Assembly (NCBI GenBank): GCA_018830105.1
Contig: JAHJTC010000016.1
Span: 1 to 64,000, forward strand
Source of the DNA: Bacteroidota bacterium
GTDB lineage: Bacteria > Bacteroidota > Bacteroidia > Bacteroidales > F082
Reading direction: 5' to 3'
Length of the DNA: 64,000 nucleotides
The position numbers and the translations under genes were made by a program. The notes under the pieces are model-generated. The model searched no databases and was not told where the DNA came from. It worked only from the letters and a program-made list of their open reading frames with translations. Below, in pieces: positions 16,744-25,423 of the stretch (its first letter is position 1; each line of letters begins with the position of its first letter).

Positions 16744-17538
16744 TTAGGATATCCAGTTGGGTTTTCGTTTGTCAAAAAAGGCAGCAAGTCCTTCTTGCCC
16801 TTCCGGTGAAGACCTTTGGCGGGCAATCATGGCTGTTGTTTCATCAAATAGCAGCGCTGGGTTTTCTGCTTGCTGACCAACTAATTTGATCAATTGTTTA
16901 CAATCACGCAGCGCATTGGGCGCGCTACTCAGCAGTTGTTTGATGTAGTAATCAGTGATTTTTTTGGAAGATTCATCTGTAAAAATCTGGTTCACAAGCA
17001 TAAAACGGAAAGCTTCGGAGGCTGTGAATTTTCTGCCTGTCAGCATCAGTTCGCGCGCTGCTGCCTGTCCGCAGCGTGCAATCACAAAGGGTGAAATTGT
17101 TGCAGGTGTAATGCCTAGTTTCACTTCACTGAAAGCAAAAACAGTTTCCTCATGGGCCAAAACGATATCGCAGGCTGCCGTAAGTCCATTGGCTCCGCCA
17201 AATACAGCGCCATGTACAATGGCAAGCACCGGAATAGGACAAGCGTCAATTTGTATAAAGAGCCGGGCTAATTTACGGGCATCTTCCAGGTTTTCGGCCT
17301 CACCATAAGTAGCTATTTCCTTCATATAATGCAGATCGGCTCCGGCGCAAAACGACGGACCGTTACCACTCAAAATGATTAATCTGATATGTGGAAGCGC
17401 AGCAATTGTTGCAAAAGCTGCAGTAAGCTCAGCGATCATTTTGGGGTTGAGGGCATTGTGTTTTTCGGGTCTGTTAAGCCTGATGTAGGCTACAAGGCCA
17501 TCTTTTTGAATTTCAATGTTTTCAAAGTTGCTATCCAT
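16744..17538 (-). CDS. liuC: Methylglutaconyl-CoA hydratase (LiuC-type crotonase)
   Basis: A 264-residue crotonase that should hydrate 3-methylglutaconyl-CoA to HMG-CoA. The start is placed at the ATG at 17538, just after the carboxyltransferase stop; an in-frame ATG at 17562 would overlap that gene. The oxyanion-hole segments are SFCAGADLHYM and GAVFGGANGL. The second catalytic Glu is kept (Glu138 in SEVKLGITPATISP), while the position of the first Glu is Gly, as in LiuC proteins, whose SEVKLG-PATISP block is closely matched. It lies between the two methylcrotonyl-CoA carboxylase subunits. Confidence 0.88.
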   Translation of the reverse strand: MDSNFENIEIQKDGLVAYIRLNRPEKHNALNPKMIAELTAAFATIAALPHIRLIILSGNGPSFCAGADLHYMKEIATYGEAENLEDARKLARLFIQIDACPIPVLAIVHGAVFGGANGLTAACDIVLAHEETVFAFSEVKLGITPATISPFVIARCGQAAARELMLTGRKFTASEAFRFMLVNQIFTDESSKKITDYYIKQLLSSAPNALRDCKQLIKLVGQQAENPALLFDETTAMIARQRSSPEGQEGLAAFFDKRKPNWIS

Positions 17539-17542
17539 AATA

Positions 17543-19150
17543 TTACATTCTGAAAACGCCAAATTTTTGTTCAGGGAATGGTTTGTTGAGCGAGGAGGCT
17601 ATTCCGATAGCGAGCATTTTACGGGTATCAACAGGATCGATGATGCCGTCGTCCCAAAGTCGCGCTGTGCTGTAATAAGCCGATCCTTCGCGTTCATATT
17701 TTTCGAGAATGGGTTTTTTGAGGGCATCAATTTCTTCCGGCGACATTTCGATTCCTTTGGCTTTGAGTTGATCTTGTTTAACGGTAGCCAGTACATTGGC
17801 AGCTTGTTCGCCTCCCATCACCGAAATTTTGGCATTGGGCCACATAAAAAGCAGACGGGGACCAAAAGCTCTTCCTGCCATGCCATAATTTCCGGCGCCG
17901 AAAGAACCGCCAAATATCACCGTAAATTTAGGCACATTGGCATTGGAAACAGCATGTACCATTTTGGCGCCGTCTTTGGCAATTCCGCCCCGTTCAAAGT
18001 CTTTACCCACCATAAATCCGGTGATATTTTGCAGAAAAACAAGTGGAATATTCCGGGAAGTGCAGAGCTGAATAAAGTGTGTGACTTTGAGTGCTGATTC
18101 GGAAAAAAGTACGCCATAATTTGCAATAATTCCTACCGGAAAGCCCATAATATGGGCAAAACCCGTAACAACAGTAGTGGCATAACGAGCTTTAAATTCC
18201 TGGAAACGTGAGCCATCGACCATTCGGGCTATTATTTCGCGCGGATCGATCAGTTTACGGAGATCGACAGGAGCGATGCCATACAGTTCTTTGGGGTCGT
18301 ACAGTGGCTCTTCCGGTGGCATTATGTCCAGCAATTGCCGTTCCTGAGGCTTCAGGCTTTCAAAGATGTTCCGGCAAATTTGGATCGCGTGGGTGTCGTT
18401 TTCTGCCAGGTGATCTGCCACGCCGGAGATGGCTGTATGTACCTCAGCACCACCAAGTTTTTCGGTTGTAACTTCTTCGCCTGTAGCGGCTTTTACAAGG
18501 GGTGGTCCCCCTAAAAAGATGGTGCCTTGATTTCTTACGATGATGGTTTCGTCACTCATTGCAGGCACATAAGCGCCTCCTGCTGTGCAACTTCCCATCA
18601 CAATGGCGACTTGCGCCAGACCCATGGCCGACATCTTTGCCTGATTGTAGAAAAATCGGCCAAAATGATCCCTGTCAGGGAAAACAGTGTCTTGCTCGGG
18701 CAGAAAAGCCCCGCCTGAATCAACCATATAAACACAGGGCAATCCATTTTCCATGGCGATTTCCTGTGCCCGCAAATGTTTTTTTATGGTGTATTGCATA
18801 TAAGTGCCGCCTTTTACGGTAGCATCGTTGGCGATGATCATGGTTTCGCGCCCATGGATTACACCGATTCCTGTGACAATTCCAGCAGAAGGGAACCCAT
18901 TGTTGTAAAGCTCATAAGCGGCCAGGGGAGAAAGTTCCAGAAAAGGAGTGTTTTTGTCAACAAGCAAATCGATGCGCTCACGTGCCAATAGTTTGTTGCG
19001 CGATTTATGCTTGGTTACAGCTTCCTTGCTGCCTCCTGAAATGCTGTTGTGTAAACGCTTCCGATAGGTTTGCATCAAAGCTTCGAAGTCCTTTTTGTTG
19101 GACAGGAAACTTTCTGAACTGGTGTCGATTTTGGAATTGATTGTGTACAA
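17543..19150 (-). CDS. liuB: Methylcrotonyl-CoA carboxylase, carboxyltransferase subunit
   Basis: The beta subunit moves carboxyl from biotin to the gamma carbon of 3-methylcrotonyl-CoA. The acetyl-CoA carboxyltransferase N- and C-terminal crotonase-fold halves are both present: [16 protein letters not shown] and the [21 protein letters not shown] loop in the first, [18 protein letters not shown] and [16 protein letters not shown] in the second. An ATG at 19294 would give 583 residues with an unrelated hydrophobic leader. A TTG at 19150 gives 535 residues beginning [14 protein letters not shown], matching the usual length and N-terminus, so it is preferred but unproven. It is the first gene of the minus liu run and is divergent from the lyase-like genes. 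Confidence 0.88.
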   Translation of the reverse strand: MYTINSKIDTSSESFLSNKKDFEALMQTYRKRLHNSISGGSKEAVTKHKSRNKLLARERIDLLVDKNTPFLELSPLAAYELYNNGFPSAGIVTGIGVIHGRETMIIANDATVKGGTYMQYTIKKHLRAQEIAMENGLPCVYMVDSGGAFLPEQDTVFPDRDHFGRFFYNQAKMSAMGLAQVAIVMGSCTAGGAYVPAMSDETIIVRNQGTIFLGGPPLVKAATGEEVTTEKLGGAEVHTAISGVADHLAENDTHAIQICRNIFESLKPQERQLLDIMPPEEPLYDPKELYGIAPVDLRKLIDPREIIARMVDGSRFQEFKARYATTVVTGFAHIMGFPVGIIANYGVLFSESALKVTHFIQLCTSRNIPLVFLQNITGFMVGKDFERGGIAKDGAKMVHAVSNANVPKFTVIFGGSFGAGNYGMAGRAFGPRLLFMWPNAKISVMGGEQAANVLATVKQDQLKAKGIEMSPEEIDALKKPILEKYEREGSAYYSTARLWDDGIIDPVDTRKMLAIGIASSLNKPFPEQKFGVFRM

Positions 19151-19328
19151 AGTTGTCGTTTTAAGTTTAGCTGAATTCAAAATGCGATCCGCAAAGGCGG
19201 AATTTTTATCTGTAAAGGGTAAAAGTAAAAAAAATGTGTAAACCACAGTATAATTATGCTGTGGTATTTGTGGGAAGCCATTTGGATGAAGCAATTAAAA
19301 CGGCCTTATCTTGTTAATATGCTTGCTT

Positions 19329-19358
19329 TTTGCACAGATCGAAAAATCTATATATTTT
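19329..19358 (+). promoter_or_regulatory. Candidate promoter for the HMG-CoA-lyase-like genes
   Basis: TTTG (19329-19332) and TATATTTT (19351-19358, last base differs from TAnnTTTG) are separated by 18 bp, a normal spacing. The start codon is 38 bp downstream. The region is the divergent intergenic space of the leucine cluster. Confidence 0.4.
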
Positions 19359-19396
19359 AGCACATTGAGTTAGTAACAGCCAACAGGCCTAAAAAA

Positions 19397-20419
19397 ATGA
19401 AATTAATGATGAATTACCCCAAAAAAGTAGTTATTGGCGATATAACCGTCAGAGACGGTTTTCAGCACGAAGAGAAGTTTATTCCAACAGCCGCTAAGCT
19501 TTGGCTTACTGAGGAACTGATATTATCCGGCTTCAAGCACCTGGAGCTTACTAATTTTGGAAACCCCAAAGGGATGCCACAGTTTAAGGATGCGGACGAG
19601 TTATTTAAACAGGTTCACAAAAGCAAACGCATTCAGCATTTGCTGCCTGCTGTTAGTTTAACCGCAGTAACCATTCGTGAAAAAGCCGTTGAGCGTGCTA
19701 TTCAGGCCAAAAAAGAAGGTTATGGTCCCGACAGGATTTTGCTTATGGTAAGCACCAGCGAATCACATCAGTATAAAAACTCGGGACTTACCATCGAGGA
19801 GTATTTTAAAATGGCCGAAAAGTATATTCCTATGGCGCAGGATGCCGGTATTAAAGTAAATGGAACAGTGAGCACAATCTGGGGCTGCCCAATCGAAGGG
19901 CCTACAGAGATGAGCAAGGCTGTCGACTTTACTGAACGATGGCTTGCCATTGGCGCCAATGATGTGGAGCATGCCGATCATGATGGATCAGCCTCACCGG
20001 ATCGGGTATATGATTATTTTTCGATGTTGCTCGACAGGGTTCAGAAACCCGAGAAACATATAGTTCACCTGCACACTACTCGTGGCTGGGGCTTGGCCAA
20101 TGTGCTGGCAGCATTGCAGGCCGGGATGACCAATTATGAGTCAACCATGGGTGGCATTGGCGGACAGCCGGCTAATTTTGTTGATGGTGTGCCGGTTTCA
20201 GGAACTGGTGAATATTATTACAAGGAATCAACGGCTGTTGGTCTGGTAAGTACCGAAGATATGGTGGTGATGATGGATGAGATGGGTATCGCAACAAACC
20301 TGGATATAGATAAGGTGCTGGAAACCGGTAAAATGGTTGAGCGCATTGTTGGCCGTAAGCTGCGTTCCGAATCTGTGCATCAGGGAAGGATACCTAAATC
20401 ATTATCGGGAAGAGAATAA
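19397..20419 (+). CDS. HMG-CoA-lyase-family (DRE-TIM) protein lacking the catalytic Cys
   Basis: A 340-residue DRE-TIM metallolyase-superfamily barrel. The metal/substrate motif is ITVRDGFQHEEK (Arg19, Asp20, Gln23), and HLHTTRGWGLAN provides the two metal-ligand His on a later strand. In true HMG-CoA lyases the loop GGCP carries the catalytic Cys; here the matching loop is GGIGGQPANF with Gln257. The following gene is an HMG-CoA lyase with the Cys present. This protein is also about 50 residues longer than the lyase. Its substrate is unknown: a different acyl-CoA lyase or synthase-like reaction is possible. Two more start codons (MM at 4-5) are close to the chosen one. Confidence 0.75.
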   Translation: MKLMMNYPKKVVIGDITVRDGFQHEEKFIPTAAKLWLTEELILSGFKHLELTNFGNPKGMPQFKDADELFKQVHKSKRIQHLLPAVSLTAVTIREKAVERAIQAKKEGYGPDRILLMVSTSESHQYKNSGLTIEEYFKMAEKYIPMAQDAGIKVNGTVSTIWGCPIEGPTEMSKAVDFTERWLAIGANDVEHADHDGSASPDRVYDYFSMLLDRVQKPEKHIVHLHTTRGWGLANVLAALQAGMTNYESTMGGIGGQPANFVDGVPVSGTGEYYYKESTAVGLVSTEDMVVMMDEMGIATNLDIDKVLETGKMVERIVGRKLRSESVHQGRIPKSLSGRE

Positions 20420-20471
20420 GATGAAAAGGCTAAAGTTAAAAAAAAATACAGGATATTTTCGTCAACTAGCC

Positions 20472-20479
20472 TAATTTTG
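20472..20479 (+). promoter_or_regulatory. Candidate -7 element before HMG-CoA lyase
   Basis: TAATTTTG matches TAnnTTTG, 30 bp before the ATG at 20510, in the 90-bp gap between the two lyase-family genes. A clear -33 element is not seen. Confidence 0.4.
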
Positions 20480-20509
20480 TGCTTTAGCCTTTAGACACCA
20501 AATTTCAGC

Positions 20510-21352
20510 ATGATACGAATCACCGAAACAGCCCGCGATGCCATGCAAGGCATCAAAAATTTTATTCCCACAGCCAATAAGTTGGCCTATGTAAATGCTT
20601 TATTACAAGTTGGCTTTGATACCTTAGATGTTGGCAGCTTTGTTTCACCAAAAGTGATTCCGCAAATGGCTGATACGCGCGAGCTAATCCAAAAAATGAA
20701 TATCCCGGAAAATGCTCCGGAAATCATGGTGCTGGTTGTGAATAAGCGCGGAACAGAAGATGCATTGCGCTGTGAACGTGTGCAATGCCTTACTTATCCC
20801 TATTCTATCTCGCCCACTTTCTTGATGCGTAACCTGAATGCAGACGAAGCTAAAGCACTTGGTATTGTTAAGGAAATCACGGAATTGGCATTTCCCAAAA
20901 ATCGCGAACTGGTTATTTATTTGTCCATGGCATTGGGCAATCCTTATGGCGACGACTGGAGTATTCAAATGGTGATTGACGGCGCAGCGCAGCTTTATGA
21001 TTTAGGCATCAGACGCATGCCACTTTCTGATATCCTGGGCGAAGCTACTCCGGATACCATTTTTAAGGTTTACGAAAAGTTGATTCCGGCTTTTCCCGAT
21101 GTAGATTTTGGATTGCATTTGCACACCAAACCTTCTCATAGCTACGACAAGCTGGAAGCAGCCTGGGAGGCCGGTGTGCGAAGTTATGAAACCGTGTTTA
21201 ACGGATTAGGAGGCTGCCCAACCGCTGCCGATGAAATGGTGGGTAATTTGAGTACGCAGGATCTGCTGCATTTTTGTGACCGGAAAAAGATTGAAACCAA
21301 ACTCAACCGCAAGGCACTGAACGAAGTCGTGCTGATGAGGCAGGTGATATAA
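20510..21352 (+). CDS. liuE: Hydroxymethylglutaryl-CoA lyase
   Basis: The 280-residue enzyme splits HMG-CoA to acetoacetate and acetyl-CoA, the last step of leucine breakdown. The first motif is ETARDAMQG (Arg9, Asp10, Gln13); the signature loop VFNGLGGCPTA holds the catalytic Cys236; FGLHLHTKPS gives the metal-ligand His pair. Length is normal for bacterial HMG-CoA lyases. It follows the Cys-less paralog by 90 bp and is convergent with the hydrolase gene at 21356. Together with the divergent carboxylase and hydratase genes it completes the pathway. Confidence 0.88.
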   Translation: MIRITETARDAMQGIKNFIPTANKLAYVNALLQVGFDTLDVGSFVSPKVIPQMADTRELIQKMNIPENAPEIMVLVVNKRGTEDALRCERVQCLTYPYSISPTFLMRNLNADEAKALGIVKEITELAFPKNRELVIYLSMALGNPYGDDWSIQMVIDGAAQLYDLGIRRMPLSDILGEATPDTIFKVYEKLIPAFPDVDFGLHLHTKPSHSYDKLEAAWEAGVRSYETVFNGLGGCPTAADEMVGNLSTQDLLHFCDRKKIETKLNRKALNEVVLMRQVI

Positions 21353-21355
21353 AGG

Positions 21356-22204
21356 TTAAACTGCTATAAAATCAGATAATTTTCCTTGGGCTTTCACACG
21401 CACGCCTTTGGGTGTTTCGTGCAAAACACAGGCTTCGTTGTAGAGGTCGTGTTCCAAAAACAACACATAATCATGCGCGATTGCTTCGGCATAAAAGCGT
21501 TCTTTGTCCTTCAGTGTTTCCAAAGGCCGGGTGTCGTAAGCCATGATCCAGGGCATAGGAATATGTGCTGCCGATGGCATTAGGTCAGCACAAAACACCA
21601 CTGTTTTCCCATTGTAATTGATAGCAGGAATCACCTGGCCTTCGGTATGTCCATTATACAGTTTGAAAGTGATATTCGGGATGTATTCGCCTTCTTCTTC
21701 GATCAATTGCAGCTTCCCGCTATCCTTGATCGGAAGTATATTTTCTTTTAGGTAGGAGGCTTCCTCGCGCCTGTTGGGATTTGTAGCCCAGTCGAATTGT
21801 TGCTTGCTGGTCCAGTAAGTAGCATTGGGAAAGGCTAACTCAAAGCCTGTTTTATCAGAATTCCAGTTGACACTGCCACCACAATGGTCGAAATGCATAT
21901 GCGTAATCACCATATCGGTGATATCTTCTGGTTTATAACCGGCTTGCGCAAGTGAGGTCTCTAGTGTGGCATCGCCGTTGAGGTGATAATGTTTTAACCA
22001 TTTTTCTTCTTGTTTGTTGCCAATGCCATTGTCAATCAGGATACGACGGTCGCCATCAACAACCAGCAGGCAGCGCATGGCCCAGTTGCAGAGGTTGTTT
22101 TCGTCGCAGGGATATACTTTTTGCCAAAGCGTTTTGGGCACTACGCCAAACATGGCACCGCCATCGAGCATAAGGTTTCCGGTTTCTATTGGGATAATTT
22201 TCAT
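21356..22204 (-). CDS. Metallo-beta-lactamase-fold hydrolase
   Basis: A 282-residue MBL-fold enzyme. The zinc motif THMHFDHCGG holds His102, His104, Asp106 and His107, the following His is in YNGHTEGQ and the bridging Asp in FCADLMPS, and a C-terminal FLEHD supplies the last His. The overall pattern is like AHL-lactonase/quorum-quenching-type or other ester/lactone hydrolases of the family, which cannot be distinguished here. Two palindromes and a TACTTTTG element lie just upstream, so it is probably regulated by its own repressor, not encoded nearby. The 3' end meets HMG-CoA lyase with a 3-bp gap. Confidence 0.8.
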   Translation of the reverse strand: MKIIPIETGNLMLDGGAMFGVVPKTLWQKVYPCDENNLCNWAMRCLLVVDGDRRILIDNGIGNKQEEKWLKHYHLNGDATLETSLAQAGYKPEDITDMVITHMHFDHCGGSVNWNSDKTGFELAFPNATYWTSKQQFDWATNPNRREEASYLKENILPIKDSGKLQLIEEEGEYIPNITFKLYNGHTEGQVIPAINYNGKTVVFCADLMPSAAHIPMPWIMAYDTRPLETLKDKERFYAEAIAHDYVLFLEHDLYNEACVLHETPKGVRVKAQGKLSDFIAV

Positions 22205-22228
22205 AGGTTTTATTGTTAGGCGTGTTTA

Positions 22229-22261
22229 TAAATCAATTGATTTACAAAAGTAAACGTTTAC
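22229..22261 (-). promoter_or_regulatory. Two palindromes flanking the -7 element of the MBL hydrolase
   Basis: A 16-bp perfect palindrome (TAAATCAATTGATTTA, 22229-22244) and a 12-bp one (GTAAACGTTTAC, 22250-22261) flank and overlap a minus-strand TACTTTTG (22245-22252). GTAAACGTTTAC resembles LacI-family operators with a central CG. Overlap with the -7 element is the arrangement expected for repression. Confidence 0.5.
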
Positions 22262-22319
22262 ACTGATTGATTGTTTTAATGGATGAATACTTGAATTGGA
22301 TTTAGGATTTAAAATAGCT

Positions 22320-22348
22320 TTTGTCGCATCAAAAATGCAGTATTTTTG
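22320..22348 (+). promoter_or_regulatory. Promoter of the TrpG/PabA-like gene
   Basis: TTTG (22320-22323), a 17-bp spacer and TATTTTTG (22341-22348) form a complete Bacteroidota-type promoter. The expected transcript start is about 10 bp before the ATG at 22365, which supports that start over the upstream ATG at 22296. Confidence 0.65.
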
Positions 22349-22364
22349 CGACTTATTCCATGTC

Positions 22365-22937
22365 ATGCATATTTTGTTGATCGACAATTATGATTCTTTC
22401 ACCTATAATCTGGTGCAGCTGCTACGCGAAAGCGGTGTAGATCATCATTTGGATATTGTGCCTAATGATTGTTTGCTCAATGAGTTACCACAGCATATTG
22501 ACAAAATACTAATTTCTCCGGGTCCCGGGATTCCGGAAGAGTCGGGTAATTTAATGCAGCTGATTGCACATTTTTCAACTCAAAAACCAATGTTGGGTAT
22601 TTGTTTGGGCCATCAGGCGCTGGCCTTGCATTTTGGGGCTACAATGCATCAGCTTCCGCACAGCTTTCATGGTGCCGACGATCGGCTGATTCAGACAAAA
22701 TTTGCAGCAAATATTTTCAAAAGCATTCCAACGGAATTTATAGCCGGGCGCTATCATTCCTGGATTGTGCGGCATGATTCGCTGCCCGAAACACTTCTTC
22801 CCACAGCTTTTGACGCCGCCGGAAACCTAATGGCTTTCCGGCATAAATTTCTACCAATTGATGCGCTGCAATTCCATCCGGAAAGTTATATCACCGATTT
22901 TGGCCTGCGCATGATGACCAATTGGCTCAACTATTAA
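22365..22937 (+). CDS. Glutamine amidotransferase subunit (TrpG/PabA family)
   Basis: The 190-residue class I glutaminase supplies ammonia to a chorismate-using partner (anthranilate or aminodeoxychorismate synthase). It begins MHILLIDNYDSFTYNLVQLL, a hallmark of the family; the nucleophile is Cys80 in LGICLGHQAL and the His-Glu pair is in FHPES near the carboxy end. The chosen ATG matches the family start and lies behind a good promoter. No trpE, pabB or other chorismate-pathway gene is adjacent, so it must act with a partner encoded elsewhere; inspection does not decide between tryptophan and folate synthesis. Confidence 0.88.
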   Translation: MHILLIDNYDSFTYNLVQLLRESGVDHHLDIVPNDCLLNELPQHIDKILISPGPGIPEESGNLMQLIAHFSTQKPMLGICLGHQALALHFGATMHQLPHSFHGADDRLIQTKFAANIFKSIPTEFIAGRYHSWIVRHDSLPETLLPTAFDAAGNLMAFRHKFLPIDALQFHPESYITDFGLRMMTNWLNY

Positions 22938-22945
22938 TGGTGCTT

Positions 22946-23329
22946 TCAGGCTTTAATAGCAATCATTTCTATTTCAACCAATACATTAAGCGGCAGGGTT
23001 TTTACCGCGAAGGCGGCTCTGGCAGGAGGATTTTCTTTGAAACGGCTGCCATAAACAGCATTCATGGCTGCAAAATTGGCCATATCGCTGAGCAGGCAAG
23101 TCGATTTAACAACATGACTGAAGTCGCAGCCTGCAGCTTTTAAAATGGCTTCCAGATTTTTCATCACTTGCTCGGTTTGTGTTGTGATATCGCCATCAAT
23201 TGGTTTTCCAATGGCAGGATCGATGGGAATTTGCCCGGAGATAAATACCATTCCGTTCGCTTCAATGGCCTGACTGTAAGGGCCTATTGCGCCCGGTGCT
23301 TGTGAGGTGCTGATTACTTTTTTTATCAT
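22946..23329 (-). CDS. ridA: RidA family enamine/imine deaminase
   Basis: RidA hydrolyses reactive 2-aminoacrylate and other imines released by PLP enzymes. The 127-residue product has the family's normal length and motifs: APGAIGPYSQA near residue 11 (Tyr18 region) and the PPARAAFAV block with the substrate-binding Arg104, followed by VEIEMIA. It begins within the stop of the lipid kinase gene (overlap ATGA), so it is translated with the minus-strand envelope operon, although its role is unrelated to lipids. It converges with the glutaminase gene. Confidence 0.9.
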   Translation of the reverse strand: MIKKVISTSQAPGAIGPYSQAIEANGMVFISGQIPIDPAIGKPIDGDITTQTEQVMKNLEAILKAAGCDFSHVVKSTCLLSDMANFAAMNAVYGSRFKENPPARAAFAVKTLPLNVLVEIEMIAIKA

Positions 23330-24315
23330 GGTTTTTCTTTTAAGGTGTTAGCTGTAAATTTTTTAAGTGCTTTTTTACGAATGATGAGCTTCACGGCTTT
23401 TGGCACAATGCCGAAATCAAGGGGCGAATTACCCAGTGATTCTCCATCAGTTTCCAGATCAATGGAATGGGGTGGGAGAGAGGTTATTGTAATTTGCTTG
23501 CCGGCGAAAGTGCTTACTTCCGGAAGATTAATAAATGACCCATCATAGAGGTTTTTGATGTTTTTGATCACGGTGAATTTACTGGTCTTCCGGATTACGG
23601 TCATATCCAAAAAGCCGTCATCCGGAACGGCATTGGGAAGTTGCATCATTCCTCCGCCATTGTATTTGCAAATGCCAATGCTTAGGCTAAAAACCTTGTC
23701 GTTAAGCACCTCTTTATCATCTACTTTGATGTGAAGCTGTGTATGTTGATACTGGAAGAGTCCGGTGATCAGGTTATACAAATACGCCAGTGTTCCGCCT
23801 TTTCCTTTGGCTTTCATCAGATTGGTTTTTTTGGCCACCAGCGCATCGTAGCCCATGCCGGCCATATTGATGAAATAGCGGTTTTTGTCTTCGCTGTCGA
23901 AGCGGTACTTTACTGTGCCCACGTCTTGCAGAAAACAGCGCTCGTTTTTCAAAATGTGAATGGCTTTTTTATATTTTTTGGGGAAGTTGTACATACGACC
24001 CCAATCGTTACCGGTTCCTATCGTTATCATTCCCAGCATGATATCGGTAGTAGCAAAGCGTGTTTGTTGAAAAATGCCATTCACCACTTCATTCAGCGTT
24101 CCATCGCCGCCCACAGCAATTATTTTCGAAAAGCCTTTCTCTTGTATCAGTTGGCTTGCCAGCTCTATCGCATGAAACGGATGTGTTGTGAGTTGGCTTT
24201 CAAATTCAAAGCCCTCGGCTTCGAGTAAACTTTTTATCAGTGGCCAATCTTTTTCGCCCTGCCCCACCCCGGCAGTGGGATTGACAATTACAAGCCATTT
24301 GTTGTTTTCGGTCAT
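23326..24315 (-). CDS. Diacylglycerol kinase family lipid kinase
   Basis: A 329-residue soluble lipid kinase of the DagK/YegS/sphingosine kinase family, which phosphorylates a membrane lipid with ATP. The nucleotide-binding elements are VNPTAGVGQG near residue 11 and AVGGDGTLNEVVNG near 65; GTGNDWGR near 105 follows. The C-terminal half has the family's beta-sandwich with VPDDGFLDM. It overlaps ridA by 4 bp and starts 4 bp after the glycosyltransferase stop. Exact lipid is unknown; in this clade such enzymes may act on diacylglycerol, ceramide-type or undecaprenyl-related lipids. Confidence 0.85.
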   Translation of the reverse strand: MTENNKWLVIVNPTAGVGQGEKDWPLIKSLLEAEGFEFESQLTTHPFHAIELASQLIQEKGFSKIIAVGGDGTLNEVVNGIFQQTRFATTDIMLGMITIGTGNDWGRMYNFPKKYKKAIHILKNERCFLQDVGTVKYRFDSEDKNRYFINMAGMGYDALVAKKTNLMKAKGKGGTLAYLYNLITGLFQYQHTQLHIKVDDKEVLNDKVFSLSIGICKYNGGGMMQLPNAVPDDGFLDMTVIRKTSKFTVIKNIKNLYDGSFINLPEVSTFAGKQITITSLPPHSIDLETDGESLGNSPLDFGIVPKAVKLIIRKKALKKFTANTLKEKP

Positions 24316-24319
24316 TTAG

Positions 24320-25423
24320 TTAGTTTTGAGGAGCATTTAAAAGCGCATTGATTTGTTGCAAAGTTTGCTGTATCGTAAAATGTTCGACTATCCTTTTCCG
24401 TCCGTTTGCACCCAGCTGATCACGCAGCATTTTGGAATCCATTAGCTTGCCGACATGCATTTTAAATTGCTGCATATCAGCATAAGGACATAGAAATCCG
24501 GTGATTTGATCTGCAATAATTTCGGGATTGCTGCTGATGTCGAAAGCCACAACCGGTTTTTTGTCAGCCATGGCTTCAACAAGTACATAGCCAAAACCCT
24601 CCCAATGGGCAGTGTGCACGTAGATATCAATGGCATCCATAAAGGCTTTCATCTGTTCAACAAATCCCAGAAACAGGACATGATCGCTTACGGCATTTTT
24701 TTTGGCCAGGGTCATCAATTCCTGCTTCAATGGACCTGAGCCGGCAATTAGTATTTTGAACGAGCGGTTTTCTGCATTGAGCTTTACGGCCAGGTCGATC
24801 AAAAAATCTTGTCCTTTTTGATGATCCAGCCTTCCGGCATTGCCAAGGATAATTTCTCCGGGTTTTGGGTCATAAAGTTTTGTATAATTGGGCTTGTCAA
24901 AGGCTTCAAGATCAATTCCGTTGTAAATCACCTGAATTTTTTCTTCAGGGAAAAGCAGTGGATTATTGGCCAGAATAGTTGCTTTGGTTTTTTTCGAATT
25001 GGTAATAACCCGAGTGATCACGTTTTTAAACAACCAACGATTGCTGTAACTGTTTTTGATCGGTATAGCACTTCCCCGGCGATAAATGCGTTGAGGAATT
25101 TTTGCCAGCATGGCGGCAGTACCAGCTGTTTTAACATCTGACGGCAGGTTCATCAACACACTTTCGGGCTGGTATTTATGAAATTGTTTTTTGAGCCTGA
25201 GCAGCTTAATGATGTTCAAAAAACTCAAGTTGCCACTCTTTAGTGGAAATAACATGACTGGATATTGCTGTAGTTTCTGAAACAAGCGGCTTTCAGGATG
25301 CGCGTAGGCAATTATTGTATAGTGTTCACAAATCCTTTCGATGATTTCAGCAAACCATTTTTCGCCTCCACCCCAGGCTTTATTCGTGTTTACAAAACAA
25401 ATTACGGATTTGTTTTTAGTCAT
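24320..25423 (-). CDS. Glycosyltransferase family 4 (GT-B fold)
   Basis: The 367-residue GT-B enzyme transfers a sugar from a nucleotide donor. The donor-domain motifs are GNAGRLDHQKGQDFLI near residue 190 and EGFGYVLVEAMADKKPVV near 275 (the E-x7-E type signature). NTNKAWGGGEKWF near the start is the typical acceptor-side loop. It overlaps the GT2 gene by 8 bp and is followed by the lipid kinase after 4 bp. Lipopolysaccharide core or another envelope glycan is the likely product; the sugar is unknown. Confidence 0.88.
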   Translation of the reverse strand: MTKNKSVICFVNTNKAWGGGEKWFAEIIERICEHYTIIAYAHPESRLFQKLQQYPVMLFPLKSGNLSFLNIIKLLRLKKQFHKYQPESVLMNLPSDVKTAGTAAMLAKIPQRIYRRGSAIPIKNSYSNRWLFKNVITRVITNSKKTKATILANNPLLFPEEKIQVIYNGIDLEAFDKPNYTKLYDPKPGEIILGNAGRLDHQKGQDFLIDLAVKLNAENRSFKILIAGSGPLKQELMTLAKKNAVSDHVLFLGFVEQMKAFMDAIDIYVHTAHWEGFGYVLVEAMADKKPVVAFDISSNPEIIADQITGFLCPYADMQQFKMHVGKLMDSKMLRDQLGANGRKRIVEHFTIQQTLQQINALLNAPQN

